Shown here: positions 49,389 through 57,970 of the stretch, piece after piece
How the letters are laid out: each line of letters starts with the position of its first letter
Position numbering within the stretch: the stretch's first letter is position 1
DNA from: Gillisella vitis
Lineage (GTDB): Bacteria > Pseudomonadota > Alphaproteobacteria > Rhizobiales > Rhizobiaceae
Reading direction: 5' to 3'
Assembly (NCBI RefSeq): GCF_014204625.1
Contig: NZ_JACHLU010000008.1
Span: 115,970 to 179,969, forward strand
DNA: 64,000 bases
Notes under the pieces: model-generated
Told to the model about the DNA's origin: nothing
The model's input: only the letters and a program-made list of their open reading frames with translations
The model's database searches: none
Translations under genes and position numbers: made by a program

Positions 49389-50240
49389 ATGAATTACCGC
49401 CATATCTACCACGCAGGCAATTTCGCGGATGTGCTGAAGCACGCCGTTCTGGCGCGGCTGATTGTGTATCTGCAACAGAAGGACAAAGCCTTTCGGGTGC
49501 TGGATACCCACGCAGGCATTGGTCTCTATGATCTTTCATCCATTGAAGCGCAAAAAACCGGCGAATGGCTGAACGGCATTGGCAAGCTGATGGATGCCGA
49601 GCTGCCCGCCATAGTGGCGGAGATTCTCAAGCCCTATCTGGATGTGATCCGCGCCCTGAACCCGGATGGGCCGATCACCTCCTATCCCGGCTCACCCAAA
49701 CTGGCACGCGCGCTGTTTCGCCCGCAAGACCGGCTCTCGGCCATGGAACTGCACCCGGATGATTACCGCACGCTGGCCCGGCTGTTTGAGGGCGATTATC
49801 AGGCACGAATCACCGAGCTGGATGGCTGGCTGTCGCTGGGAGCGCATCTGCCGCCCAAGGAAAAGCGCGGCGTTGTGCTGGTCGATCCGCCGTTTGAACT
49901 GGAAGGCGAATATCAGCGGCTCGTCGATGGTCTTGCGCGGGCTTATCGCCGTTTTTCCACTGGCGTCTATTGCCTGTGGTATCCGATCAAGAAGGGTGCG
50001 CCGATTGCGGCCTTTCACGACGCCCTGAAAGACACCGAAATCCCGAAAATGCTCTGCGCAGAACTGCATGTGAAGAGCGACCGCGACATCACCGGCCTGT
50101 CCGGCACGGGGCTGATCATCGTCAATCCACCCTTCACCCTGAAGGATGAATTACATGCACTGCTGCCGGAGCTGAAGCGGATATTGGCCGAAGACCGTTA
50201 TGCCTCCCAGCGCTGCTTCTGGCTGCGCGGCGAAGATTGA
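49389..50240 (+). CDS. rlmJ: 23S rRNA adenine-2030 N6-methyltransferase
   Basis: Methylates A2030 of 23S rRNA; 283 residues. The N-terminus MNYRHIYHAGNFADVLKHA is typical of the family. SAM motif I includes RVLDTHAGIGLYDL, and the catalytic motif reads DPPFE. It may also affect use of extracellular DNA, as the ComJ/RlmJ family shows in other bacteria. It is divergent from the molybdopterin oxidoreductase. No strong ribosome-binding site is visible. Confidence 0.92.
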   Translation: MNYRHIYHAGNFADVLKHAVLARLIVYLQQKDKAFRVLDTHAGIGLYDLSSIEAQKTGEWLNGIGKLMDAELPAIVAEILKPYLDVIRALNPDGPITSYPGSPKLARALFRPQDRLSAMELHPDDYRTLARLFEGDYQARITELDGWLSLGAHLPPKEKRGVVLVDPPFELEGEYQRLVDGLARAYRRFSTGVYCLWYPIKKGAPIAAFHDALKDTEIPKMLCAELHVKSDRDITGLSGTGLIIVNPPFTLKDELHALLPELKRILAEDRYASQRCFWLRGED

Positions 50241-50325
50241 TTACAGCGCCTCTCACCAAATATGGCGCACAAAGGACGCTGTAACACTTTTAATCTGCTG
50301 CATAATTCCAATCAGGACAATGATC

Positions 50326-50922
50326 ATGAAACTGCTTTACGCCCCCGCCTCGCCCTATTCCGCCAAGGTTCGCATGGCAGCAAGCCATCTCGGCCTCAGG
50401 CTTGAGGAGATCAAGGTTGACACCAGTGCCAATCCGCCAGAGCTGATCAAGGCCAATCCGATCGGCAAAATTCCGACCCTGATTACCGATGATGGGCAGG
50501 CGATTTATGACAGCCGCGCCATCATGCACTATCTGAACCGGCTGGCGGGTGGCGGTCTCTATCCAAAGAAGGACGACAAGCGCACCGAAGTCGAGGTATT
50601 GGAAGCACTCTGCGACGGCATTACCGATTGCCTGATCACCATTGTTTATGAAAAGCGCAATCATCCGCCGGAAAAAGTGCATCAGCCGATTATCGACCGG
50701 CAATGGGACAAGGTGACACGCGGATTGGCGCATCTGGAGGCCAATATGCCTAAAACCGGCAAAAAGCTGAACGCCGCCCATTTTGCCATGGCCGGTATGC
50801 TGGGCTATCTCATGCTGCGCTTTCCCGGTGAATGGGAAAACGGCAATGTGGCATTGGCAGCATGGCCTGCCGTGTTTGCAGACAGGTTCGACAGATTTCA
50901 ACTGCTAAGGCCACAAGCCTGA
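50326..50922 (+). CDS. Glutathione S-transferase family protein
   Basis: 198-residue cytosolic GST-like protein. The N-terminal thioredoxin fold has PASPYSAKVRMAASHLGL, and the cis-proline and next strand are in GKIPTLITDDGQAIYDSRAI, with the usual glutathione-binding Ser after the Asp. The C-terminal helical domain starts at about residue 85. Substrate unknown. Start is ATG 50326, behind an AGGACA. A strong terminator follows. Confidence 0.88.
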   Translation: MKLLYAPASPYSAKVRMAASHLGLRLEEIKVDTSANPPELIKANPIGKIPTLITDDGQAIYDSRAIMHYLNRLAGGGLYPKKDDKRTEVEVLEALCDGITDCLITIVYEKRNHPPEKVHQPIIDRQWDKVTRGLAHLEANMPKTGKKLNAAHFAMAGMLGYLMLRFPGEWENGNVALAAWPAVFADRFDRFQLLRPQA

Positions 50923-50932
50923 ACGACAACAA

Positions 50933-50958
50933 AAAAGCCCGGCGCAAACCGGGCTTTT
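50933..50958 (+). terminator. Terminator after the GST gene
   Basis: AAAAGCCCGG / CCGGGCTTTT, a 10-bp perfect stem with a six-base loop, ending in TTTT. It lies 11 bases after the GST stop. Confidence 0.9.
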
Positions 50959-50979
50959 CCTATTGCTTACACAATACAT

Positions 50980-51085
50980 TAAAGCCTGTCGCGGTGAATA
51001 GGATTCACTGCGACAGGCTTTAGCTCTTTCTTTTTCGCATGTACGTTATCGTTTTATTGAGGACAATAAAACGCGACATGCTTTA
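50980..51085. repeat. 106-bp palindromic element, copy 1
   Basis: Composed of a hairpin (TAAAGCCTGTCGC / GCGACAGGCTTTA), a linker with CTCTTTCTTTTTCGC, and a second hairpin (CGTTTTATTG / CAATAAAACG) ending in GCGACATGCTTTA. The element ends overlap the TAA stop of the barrel-protein gene. A second copy in opposite orientation is at 55021-55126 and differs at about two positions. Confidence 0.9.
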
Positions 51086-51721
51086 GAACTTCATGCCGAT
51101 ACCAACCTTGACGCTCTGATCTTCAAAAGCGCGGCGAGCTGATGTGTTGCCAACATTGTAGTCTTTGCTCTGGTAATCGGTATAGCGATATTCGACGCGG
51201 GTGGTGATGTTGTTGGTCACCATGGCTTCCGCACCGGCACCGATCGTATAGCCCAGAGCCGCCTTGCTGTCAGAACCGCCAGGACCAGACATTTTGGTGT
51301 TGGCAGCAGCAAGACCGGCTGTGCCGTAAACCAGAACAGGGTTCAGGTCATAGCCAACACGGCCACGCACAGAGCCGTTGATGCCCTGACGACCCTTCAG
51401 GCCATTTCCAGCGCTGCCGTCATAGCCGCTGTAGCCGATGTCGGCTTCAGCACCGTAAACGATCTTGTCGTTCTGCATGTTGTAGCCGCCATAAAGACCG
51501 CCACCAAAGGCCCGCGCATTAAAATCGCCACCACGGAAGCGGCCCATGTTGTAATCACCTGTGCCACCGACATAAGCGCCAGACCAGTTGCTCACAGGGG
51601 CAACATTATCCATGGCAGCAGGCGCTTCCGGAATCTGCATGACAGCGTCAGCAGCGTGAGCGCCGGAGATCAAAGAAAGGCTTGTAGCAGAAGCCAGCAA
51701 AATCATGGTGAGGTTACGCAT
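51083..51721 (-). CDS. Outer-membrane beta-barrel protein
   Basis: 212-residue outer-membrane protein of the Omp25/OmpA-like barrel type. A signal peptide covers residues 1-22 (ending SGAHA-ADA). The mature sequence has alternating strands, for example FGGGLYGGYNM and ITTRVEYRYTDY, and ends in a phenylalanine (VGIGMKF) as required for barrel insertion. AGGAG seven bases before ATG 51721 supports this start over one two codons earlier. The stop codon lies inside the 106-bp repeat. Confidence 0.9.
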   Translation of the reverse strand: MRNLTMILLASATSLSLISGAHAADAVMQIPEAPAAMDNVAPVSNWSGAYVGGTGDYNMGRFRGGDFNARAFGGGLYGGYNMQNDKIVYGAEADIGYSGYDGSAGNGLKGRQGINGSVRGRVGYDLNPVLVYGTAGLAAANTKMSGPGGSDSKAALGYTIGAGAEAMVTNNITTRVEYRYTDYQSKDYNVGNTSARRAFEDQSVKVGIGMKF

Positions 51722-52086
51722 ATACATTCTCCTATCGATTCCGAACCATTGGCGATCATGTCGTCTCTTGTGGTTCGAATAACTTGCACGGATGTCCCTG
51801 CCCGTCTCGAAGCTTAAATTGCCTGTTAATTGCGGAAATGAAAGAGCCAAAATATGAAATATTTAAGGCAAATGCGAGTCAAATTTGAGATGTTGCAGCA
51901 CTACAACAGGTAATTCATTAACCTTACTAAAAGGTAAACGGACAAATACTGATTAATATTAAAATATTACTCAAAACATCACAAATATTCGCCTGCGTGA
52001 TATTCTCAAAAAACAAAGTTCTGCGGTCTTTTATCGCCCGGCTCACGCTATATATGGTGCAAGACCAACAACAAACGGAGCAAACC
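51722..52086. promoter_or_regulatory. AT-rich divergent promoter region
   Basis: About 365 bases between the barrel-protein gene and the SDR gene. Includes a 7-bp palindrome TAATATT / AATATTA (51954-51969) and ACCTTACTAAAAGGT nearby. No gene or longer hairpin was seen. The two divergent promoters must lie here. Confidence 0.4.
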
Positions 52087-52869
52087 ATGCCTCAACACTC
52101 TGCAAAAACCGCTCTTATAACGGGCGCTGCCAAACGCCTGGGCCGCGCCATTGCAGAGGATCTGGCGGCTCATGGCTTTGCTGTTGCCATTCATGCCAAC
52201 ACATCTTTGGCAGAGGCCGAGGCACTGGCCGCTGCCATCCGCGCCAAAGGCGGCAGCGCCGTTGCGCTGCAAGCCAACCTTCGCAATCCTGATGAAACCG
52301 AAGCACTGGTGGCGCAGGCCGCTGCAAAACTTGCAGCAGACGGTTTTGGCCCCCTTGATCTTCTGGTCAACAACGCCTCGATCTTTCTGGAAGACGGAGC
52401 AGACAGCTTTGATGACGATCGGTTTGCCGCCCATTTTGACATTCATGTCCGCGCACCGGCGATTTTAAGCGCGGCCTTTTACCATCAGGTACCTGAAACC
52501 GGCACGGGTCTGATCGTCAACATGATCGATCAGCGGGTTCTGGCGCTCAAGCCAACCTTCTTTTCCTACACGCTCTCCAAATCGGCACTGTGGACGGCAA
52601 CCCAGACCATGGCACAGGCTTTTGCGCCGCGAATCAGGGTCAATGCCATTGGTCCCGGCCCTGCCCTGAAAAGCGAGAGGCAGGATATTGCAGACTTTCA
52701 GGCGCAAATAGCCACCCTGCCGCTCAAGCGCGGCCCTGAGATCACAGAATTCGGCAGCACCATTCGCTTTCTTTTTGACACGCCATCCATCACCGGCCAA
52801 ATGTTTGCGCTGGATGGCGGCCAGCATCTGATCTGGCCCGGAGCCGATGGCACGGAGATTGCGGAATGA
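52087..52869 (+). CDS. Pteridine-reductase-like SDR
   Basis: Short-chain dehydrogenase of 260 residues. The nucleotide motif [12 protein letters not shown] is of the NADP type seen in protozoan PTR1. The active residues appear as Asp148, Tyr161 and Lys165 (NMID, then YTLSK), with Asp in place of the usual Ser, the PTR1/FolM arrangement and spacing. A role in reducing dihydro-pterins is therefore suggested by family features but untested. GGAG seven bases before the ATG supports the start. Overlaps uvrC by four bases. Confidence 0.85.
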   Translation: MPQHSAKTALITGAAKRLGRAIAEDLAAHGFAVAIHANTSLAEAEALAAAIRAKGGSAVALQANLRNPDETEALVAQAAAKLAADGFGPLDLLVNNASIFLEDGADSFDDDRFAAHFDIHVRAPAILSAAFYHQVPETGTGLIVNMIDQRVLALKPTFFSYTLSKSALWTATQTMAQAFAPRIRVNAIGPGPALKSERQDIADFQAQIATLPLKRGPEITEFGSTIRFLFDTPSITGQMFALDGGQHLIWPGADGTEIAE

Positions 52870-54905
52870 GCGGAGGAAAGCAGCCGGAAGGCGGCGTTCT
52901 CTATGACGGACCAGACGTGGATGACGACGACAATCTGGCAGAAAACACGTCAGAAAGCGACGTTGCGGCGCTTGCGTCAGCCATCGACTGGAATGAAGGC
53001 GAGTTGCACGGCTCTGGCCTGACCGGCGCAGAGCTGATTGGCGAATTTGTCAAAAAACTGCCCAACACACCCGGCGTCTATCGCATGATGAATGCAGATG
53101 GCGACGTGCTTTACGTTGGCAAGGCGCGCAGTCTGAAAAAGCGCGTGAGCGCCTATGCGCAAGGACGGCTGCACTCCAACCGCCTGTTTCGCATGGTGCG
53201 CGAAACCGTGCACATGGAATTTGTCAACACCCGCACAGAGGTGGAAGCCCTGCTGCTGGAAGCCAACCTGATCAAGCGGATGCGCCCGCGCTACAATCTG
53301 CTGCTGCGCGACGACAAGAGCTTTCCCTATATCCTCATCACCAATGATGGCCTGTCGCCAGCGATTTACAAGCATCGCGGTGCACGGGTGCGCAAGGGTG
53401 ATTATTTCGGCCCCTTTGCCTCGGGCACAGCGGTCAACCGCACCATCAATGCCTTGCAACGCGCCTTTTTGCTCCGCACCTGCACTGACAGCGTGTTTGA
53501 AAGCCGCACACGCCCCTGTCTGCTCTACCAGATCAAGCGCTGTTCCGGCCCTTGCACCCATGAGGTCAGCGAGCAGGACTATGCGGGTCTGGTGAAGGAA
53601 GCGAAAGATTTTCTCTCTGGCAAGAGCCAGAAGGTCAAGGAATCCATGGCGCAGGCTATGACGGCGGCGGCCGAAGAGCTGGACTTTGAGCGTGCTGCCG
53701 TGTTGCGAGATCGTCTGACCGGCCTTTCCTATGTGCAGAGCCATCAGGGCTTGAACACGGCGGGCGTGGAGGAAGCGGATATTTTCGCCATCCATCACGA
53801 AGGTGGCCTGACCTGTATTCAGGTGTTTTTCTTCCGCACGGGTCAGAACTGGGGCAACCGGGCCTATTTTCCCAAAGCCGATCCGCAATTGACCGGAGCC
53901 GAAGTGTTCACGGCATTTCTGGCGCAGTTTTATGATGGCAAGCCCTGTCCCCGGCAAATCCTGCTGTCAGAAGGCATAGACGAACAGGATTTGCTGGCGC
54001 AGGCGCTATCGGAAAAAGCCGGATACAAGGTCTCCATTCTCGCCCCCCAGCGTGGCGACAAGAAGGATCTGGTCAATCATGTGCGTGACAATGCCCGCGA
54101 GGCCCATGGCCGCAAGCTGGCCGAAACATCGTCGCAACAGCGGCTGTTGCAAGGGCTGGCCGAGACGTTCTCACTTCCATACGTGCCGCGCCGCATCGAG
54201 ATTTATGACAACTCCCACATCATGGGCACCAATGCCGTTGGCGGCATGGTGGTGGCGGGAGCCGACGGCTTCATCAAGGCGCAGTATCGCAAGTTCAACA
54301 TCAAATCGACCGACATTACCCCCGGCGATGACTTTGGCATGATGCGCGAAGTGATGACCCGGCGCTTTTCCCGGCTGCTGAAAGAAGAAGGCAAGCCCGA
54401 TCGGAGCGTGCCACCGGATGATCAGACCGACGCCAATTTTCCGGCATGGCCGGATGTGTTGCTGATTGATGGTGGCCAAGGCCAGATGACCGCCGTACGC
54501 GCAATTTTGAACGAGCTGGATATTGCCGATTGCGTTATTGCCATTGGCGTCGCCAAGGGTGTCGACCGCGACGCAGGCCGCGAACGCTTCTTTATCGAAG
54601 GAAAGCCGGATTTTACCCTGCCCCCGCGCGATCCGGTGCTCTACTTTATCCAACGGCTGCGGGATGAGGCTCATCGCTTTGCCATTGGCACCCACAGGGC
54701 AAAGCGTAGCAAGGCTTTGCTGAAAAATCCGCTCGACGACATCAGCGGCATTGGCCCCACGCGCAAACGTGCTCTCTTGCAGCATTTTGGCACCGCCAAG
54801 GCGGTTTCCAAGGCCGCCATGAGCGAGTTGATGATGGTTGAGGGGATTTCAGAGGCAGTGGCCAAGCTAATCTACAATCATTTTAACGAGAGCGGGCCGG
54901 AATAA
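52866..54905 (+). CDS. uvrC: Excinuclease ABC subunit C
   Basis: Nucleotide-excision-repair nuclease making both incisions around lesions with UvrAB. The 679 residues begin with an acidic leader, then the GIY-YIG domain ([27 protein letters not shown], about 60-90), a UVR motif near 265, the endonuclease V-like domain with its catalytic Asp in IEIYDNSH, and two HhH motifs at the end ([15 protein letters not shown]). ATG overlaps the SDR stop. Confidence 0.96.
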   Translation: MSGGKQPEGGVLYDGPDVDDDDNLAENTSESDVAALASAIDWNEGELHGSGLTGAELIGEFVKKLPNTPGVYRMMNADGDVLYVGKARSLKKRVSAYAQGRLHSNRLFRMVRETVHMEFVNTRTEVEALLLEANLIKRMRPRYNLLLRDDKSFPYILITNDGLSPAIYKHRGARVRKGDYFGPFASGTAVNRTINALQRAFLLRTCTDSVFESRTRPCLLYQIKRCSGPCTHEVSEQDYAGLVKEAKDFLSGKSQKVKESMAQAMTAAAEELDFERAAVLRDRLTGLSYVQSHQGLNTAGVEEADIFAIHHEGGLTCIQVFFFRTGQNWGNRAYFPKADPQLTGAEVFTAFLAQFYDGKPCPRQILLSEGIDEQDLLAQALSEKAGYKVSILAPQRGDKKDLVNHVRDNAREAHGRKLAETSSQQRLLQGLAETFSLPYVPRRIEIYDNSHIMGTNAVGGMVVAGADGFIKAQYRKFNIKSTDITPGDDFGMMREVMTRRFSRLLKEEGKPDRSVPPDDQTDANFPAWPDVLLIDGGQGQMTAVRAILNELDIADCVIAIGVAKGVDRDAGRERFFIEGKPDFTLPPRDPVLYFIQRLRDEAHRFAIGTHRAKRSKALLKNPLDDISGIGPTRKRALLQHFGTAKAVSKAAMSELMMVEGISEAVAKLIYNHFNESGPE

Positions 54906-55020
54906 TGCCTTATAATATTTTTCCGTCAAAAAATGGCCTTTTCCAAAGGGACATTGTAGCCTATCGCCATAGGACATGTTGACGGCGGAATCGCTACACG
55001 CAATTGCACCATCAATATGC

Positions 55021-55126
55021 TAAAGCATGTCGCGTTTTATTGTCCTCAATAAAACGATAACGTACATGCGAAAAAGAAAGAGCTAAAGCCTGTCGCAGTG
55101 AATCCTATTCATTGCGACAGGCTTTA
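55021..55126. repeat. 106-bp palindromic element, copy 2 (opposite orientation)
   Basis: Reverse complement of the element at 50980-51085, with about two differences (CGCAATGAAT against CGCGGTGAAT). It lies in the gap between uvrC and pgsA, 115 bases after uvrC. The hairpin closest to pgsA (TAAAGCCTGTCGC / GCGACAGGCTTTA) could act as a transcript-stabilising or terminator-like structure. Confidence 0.9.
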
Positions 55127-55188
55127 GAGAATGTGAAACTGATTTTATCTGCTGCCATTATCCGGCACCGACCTACAGACAGGGCATC

Positions 55189-55779
55189 ATGGCTTCGCGT
55201 ACCTACAGCATTCCCAACCTGTTGACCTATGGCCGCATTCTGGCGGTTCCGTTGATTGTCCTGTGCTTTTTTCTGGAAGGCACCTTGCAAAGCACGGATT
55301 TTGCCCGCTGGGCGGCCTTGGCGATCTTTACCATTGCCTCGATCACCGATTTTCTGGATGGTTATCTGGCGCGGATCTGGAACCAGACATCCAACATCGG
55401 CCGTATGCTGGACCCGATTGCCGATAAGCTGCTGGTATCAACCTGCCTGTTGCTGATGGCGGCCGACACGGAGCAAACCATTGCCGGATGGTCGCTTTGG
55501 GCTGCCATCATCATTTTGTGCCGCGAAATTCTGGTGTCTGGCCTGCGCGAATATCTGGCGGGTCTGAAAGTCAGCGTGCCCGTGACCCGGATTGCCAAGT
55601 GGAAAACCACCGTGCAGATGGTGGCTCTCGGCTTCTTGCTGGCCGGTCCCGCCGGTGACAAGGTGCTGCCATACACCACACAGATCGGCATAACCCTGCT
55701 CTGGATTGCCGCCATCCTGACCATGTACACCGGCTACGACTATTTCAGGGCCGGTCTCAAGCATATCTCGGATGAGTAA
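55189..55779 (+). CDS. pgsA: Phosphatidylglycerophosphate synthase
   Basis: Transfers a glycerol-phosphate group to CDP-diacylglycerol, first committed step to phosphatidylglycerol and cardiolipin, in the inner membrane. The 196 residues show the CDP-alcohol phosphotransferase motif DGYLARIWNQTSNIGRMLDPIADK and several helices. The N-terminus SIPNLLTYGRI is typical. Stop overlaps the moaD ATG by one base, so pgsA, moaD and moaE form a coupled run. Confidence 0.95.
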   Translation: MASRTYSIPNLLTYGRILAVPLIVLCFFLEGTLQSTDFARWAALAIFTIASITDFLDGYLARIWNQTSNIGRMLDPIADKLLVSTCLLLMAADTEQTIAGWSLWAAIIILCREILVSGLREYLAGLKVSVPVTRIAKWKTTVQMVALGFLLAGPAGDKVLPYTTQIGITLLWIAAILTMYTGYDYFRAGLKHISDE

Positions 55780-56036
55780 TGATGGTCAAACTGGTCTATT
55801 TTGCCTGGGTGCGTGAAAAAATCGGCAAGGACGAGGAAGATCTGGACCTGCCCGAAACGGTCCAGACCGGGGCGGACCTGATTGCCCATCTGGCAACGCT
55901 GGGCGATGACTATGCTGACGCTCTACAATATCCCAATGCCATCCGCATTGCCATCAACATGGAACATGCCGAGCATGACGAGCCGATCTCTGGAGCCCGC
56001 GAGATTGGCCTTTTCCCGCCCATGACCGGAGGTTGA
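55779..56036 (+). CDS. moaD: Molybdopterin synthase small subunit
   Basis: Ubiquitin-like sulfur carrier of about 85 residues that carries thiocarboxylate sulfur to precursor Z with MoaE. The essential C-terminal Gly-Gly is present (MTGG). Two ATGs in a row at 55779 and 55782; the first overlaps the pgsA stop. Its end overlaps moaE by a few bases or nearly abuts it. Confidence 0.93.
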   Translation: MMVKLVYFAWVREKIGKDEEDLDLPETVQTGADLIAHLATLGDDYADALQYPNAIRIAINMEHAEHDEPISGAREIGLFPPMTGG

Positions 56037-56038
56037 AG

Positions 56039-56512
56039 GTGGTTGTGCCGATGATCCGGGTTCAGCGCGAGGATTTTGATGGCGCGGTTGAAAGCGCCAC
56101 GCTTACCAAAGGCCGCAAGGATATTGGCGCGCTGGTGTCTTTCATCGGCCTGTGTCGGGATGAGCAAGGCACCCTTGATGCCTTGGAGCTGGAACATTAC
56201 CCCGGCATGGCCGAAGCCGAATTGATGCGCATTGCTACCATGGCGATTGAGCGGTTTAATCTTCTGGCACTCACTGTCGTTCATCGCTTTGGCAAGATTG
56301 CTGCGGGCGAACAGATCGTGTTGGTGATTGCCGCATCACCCCATCGGCAGGCGGCTTTTGATGGCGCGAATTTCGTGATGGATTTTCTGAAAACCGCCGC
56401 CCCCTTCTGGAAGAAGGAACACGGGCTGGATGGCTCGAAGAGCCAATGGGTTTCTGCGCGCGATGCCGATGATGCGGCACGGGATCGGTGGACAACTCCA
56501 TCTTGTCCATAA
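56039..56512 (+). CDS. moaE: Molybdopterin synthase large subunit
   Basis: Catalytic subunit of molybdopterin synthase; about 157 residues. Conserved segments include VSFIGLCRDEQG, LELEHYPGMAEAEL and PHRQAAFDGANFVMDFLKTAAPFWKKE, with the active Lys in the last. The start is uncertain: GTG 56039 has GGAGG six bases upstream. TTG 56033 and ATG 56051 are alternatives. Transcribed with pgsA and moaD; a bidirectional terminator follows. Confidence 0.92.
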   Translation: MVVPMIRVQREDFDGAVESATLTKGRKDIGALVSFIGLCRDEQGTLDALELEHYPGMAEAELMRIATMAIERFNLLALTVVHRFGKIAAGEQIVLVIAASPHRQAAFDGANFVMDFLKTAAPFWKKEHGLDGSKSQWVSARDADDAARDRWTTPSCP

Positions 56513-56515
56513 ACA

Positions 56516-56543
56516 AAAACCGGAGCCTTGCGACCCCGGTTTT
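56516..56543. terminator. Bidirectional terminator
   Basis: AAAACCGG / CCGGTTTT stem with a 12-base loop, A/T runs on both sides, between moaE (+) and ndk (-). Confidence 0.75.
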
Positions 56544-56588
56544 CTTCAGTCCAATGAATCCTTTAAGGCCAAAGCCTCAAAGCTTGAT

Positions 56589-57011
56589 TCAGCCAACGAT
56601 TTCGGTGGCCGAGAACCAGTAAGCGATTTCTTCAGCAGCGGTTTCTGGAGCGTCAGAGCCGTGAACAGAATTTTCGCCGATGGAAAGCGCGAACTGCTTG
56701 CGGATCGTGCCTTCAGCAGCCTGAGCTGGGTTGGTTGCACCCATGATTTCGCGGTTCTTGAGGATAGCGCCTTCGCCTTCCAGAACCTGAACCACGGTTG
56801 GGCCAGAGGTCATGCCTTCAACCAGTTCGCCGAAGAAAGGACGATCCTTGTGAACAGCGTAGAAGCCTTCAGCTTCGCGCTTGCTCATCCAAACGCGCTT
56901 GGAAGCAACAACGCGCAGGCCGTTGTCTTCAAAAACCTTGGTGATCGCGCCCGTCAGGTTACGCTTGGTGGCATCTGGCTTGATCATCGAAAATGTGCGT
57001 TCAATCGCCAT
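56589..57011 (-). CDS. ndk: Nucleoside diphosphate kinase
   Basis: Balances nucleoside triphosphate pools by phosphate transfer through a phospho-histidine. The 140 residues are full length. The N-terminus [15 protein letters not shown] and the active-site NSVHGSDAP are readable. ATG 57011 is preceded by AAGGAC seven bases away. It is convergent with moaE. Confidence 0.97.
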   Translation of the reverse strand: MAIERTFSMIKPDATKRNLTGAITKVFEDNGLRVVASKRVWMSKREAEGFYAVHKDRPFFGELVEGMTSGPTVVQVLEGEGAILKNREIMGATNPAQAAEGTIRKQFALSIGENSVHGSDAPETAAEEIAYWFSATEIVG

Positions 57012-57117
57012 GGTCTTGTCCTTTATTGAATGAGAAAGTGCGCGGTTTCTACCTGTCCCGATTCGTGAAGACAAGAGGGGCGTGTGAATTTCACGCCATC
57101 GTCACATTGCAACCGCA

Positions 57118-57801
57118 TCACCCAACCGTGCGGCCCAGCCCATTGTAGAGATCCAGGCAGCGCTCAAACCAGTCCAAGGCTGGATCATCCGCTGGCAAAT
57201 GCACCGAACCTGTGACAATTTTCAGCCATTGCAATGCGCCAAACACGATGTAATCCCCAAACATCGGCGCAGCACCGCCAATGAACGGCTGAGAGCGCAG
57301 CATATGGCGCAAGGGCTGGAGTTTTGCCGGAAAGGCCGCAATGGCTCCCTCACGATCCGGGAAAATCTCTTCCAGAGGCTTGCCAAACATCGCTTCACGG
57401 GTTTTGCGAAAATGCGCCTGATCGTCAGGCGCGATCATGTTGTAAATATCCATCAAAGCAATGGCACTGATGGCCGGATGGATTGTGCTTTGCGAATAAC
57501 CTTCGACAAATCGCGCCAAGGCCTTGCCGCCCTCGCCGCCAAACAGGCTGGGTGCAAAGGGATAGGTCTCTTCCAGATACAGCGCGATCTGAAAACTGTC
57601 AGACACCAGCGTATCGTCATCGCGCAGCAGCGGCACGAGTTTCGTTACCCCACCCTCCACCTTGGGGATTTCGGTAAAGGCCAGCGGCTTTTCAACAAAT
57701 TCCAGCCCCTTGTGGTGCAGCGCCATGACCGCCTTCCAGCAATGGGGCGAAAAGGGACGGCTCATATCCGTGCCGCTTAGGGAATATAAAATTCTGCTCA
57801 T
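57118..57801 (-). CDS. Glutathione S-transferase family protein
   Basis: Second GST of the window, about 227 residues. The N-terminal fold has SRPFSPHCWKAVMALHHKGLEF with a Ser-Pro-His region, and the cis-Pro is in KLVPLLRDDDTLVSDSFQI. The C-terminal helical domain runs from about 90. Substrate unknown. ATG 57801 has CCGGAGAA upstream. Divergent from the ABC-F gene. Confidence 0.87.
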   Translation of the reverse strand: MSRILYSLSGTDMSRPFSPHCWKAVMALHHKGLEFVEKPLAFTEIPKVEGGVTKLVPLLRDDDTLVSDSFQIALYLEETYPFAPSLFGGEGGKALARFVEGYSQSTIHPAISAIALMDIYNMIAPDDQAHFRKTREAMFGKPLEEIFPDREGAIAAFPAKLQPLRHMLRSQPFIGGAAPMFGDYIVFGALQWLKIVTGSVHLPADDPALDWFERCLDLYNGLGRTVG

Positions 57802-57970
57802 TCGATTGTTCTCCGGCAATATTGATCTTCCAATTGATAGCAATCAAGCCTGCTGTTCCAATCAAAACTACTGACACAACACATCAAATACATGAATGTC
57901 CGCGTGTTCCGCACCACTGTGGCCCATCTGCATATTGCCTTTGGGCTCCACATCGGCCAAAACGCCGGGC

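Noticed and set aside
51740..51790. tRNA-like GGTTCGAAT segment
   Set aside because: No cloverleaf or acceptor stem around it, and it overlaps the leader of the barrel-protein gene.
57896..57970. Extended N-terminus of the ABC-F protein
   Set aside because: The added residues have no ABC-F character and the internal ATG aligns with the first beta strand.
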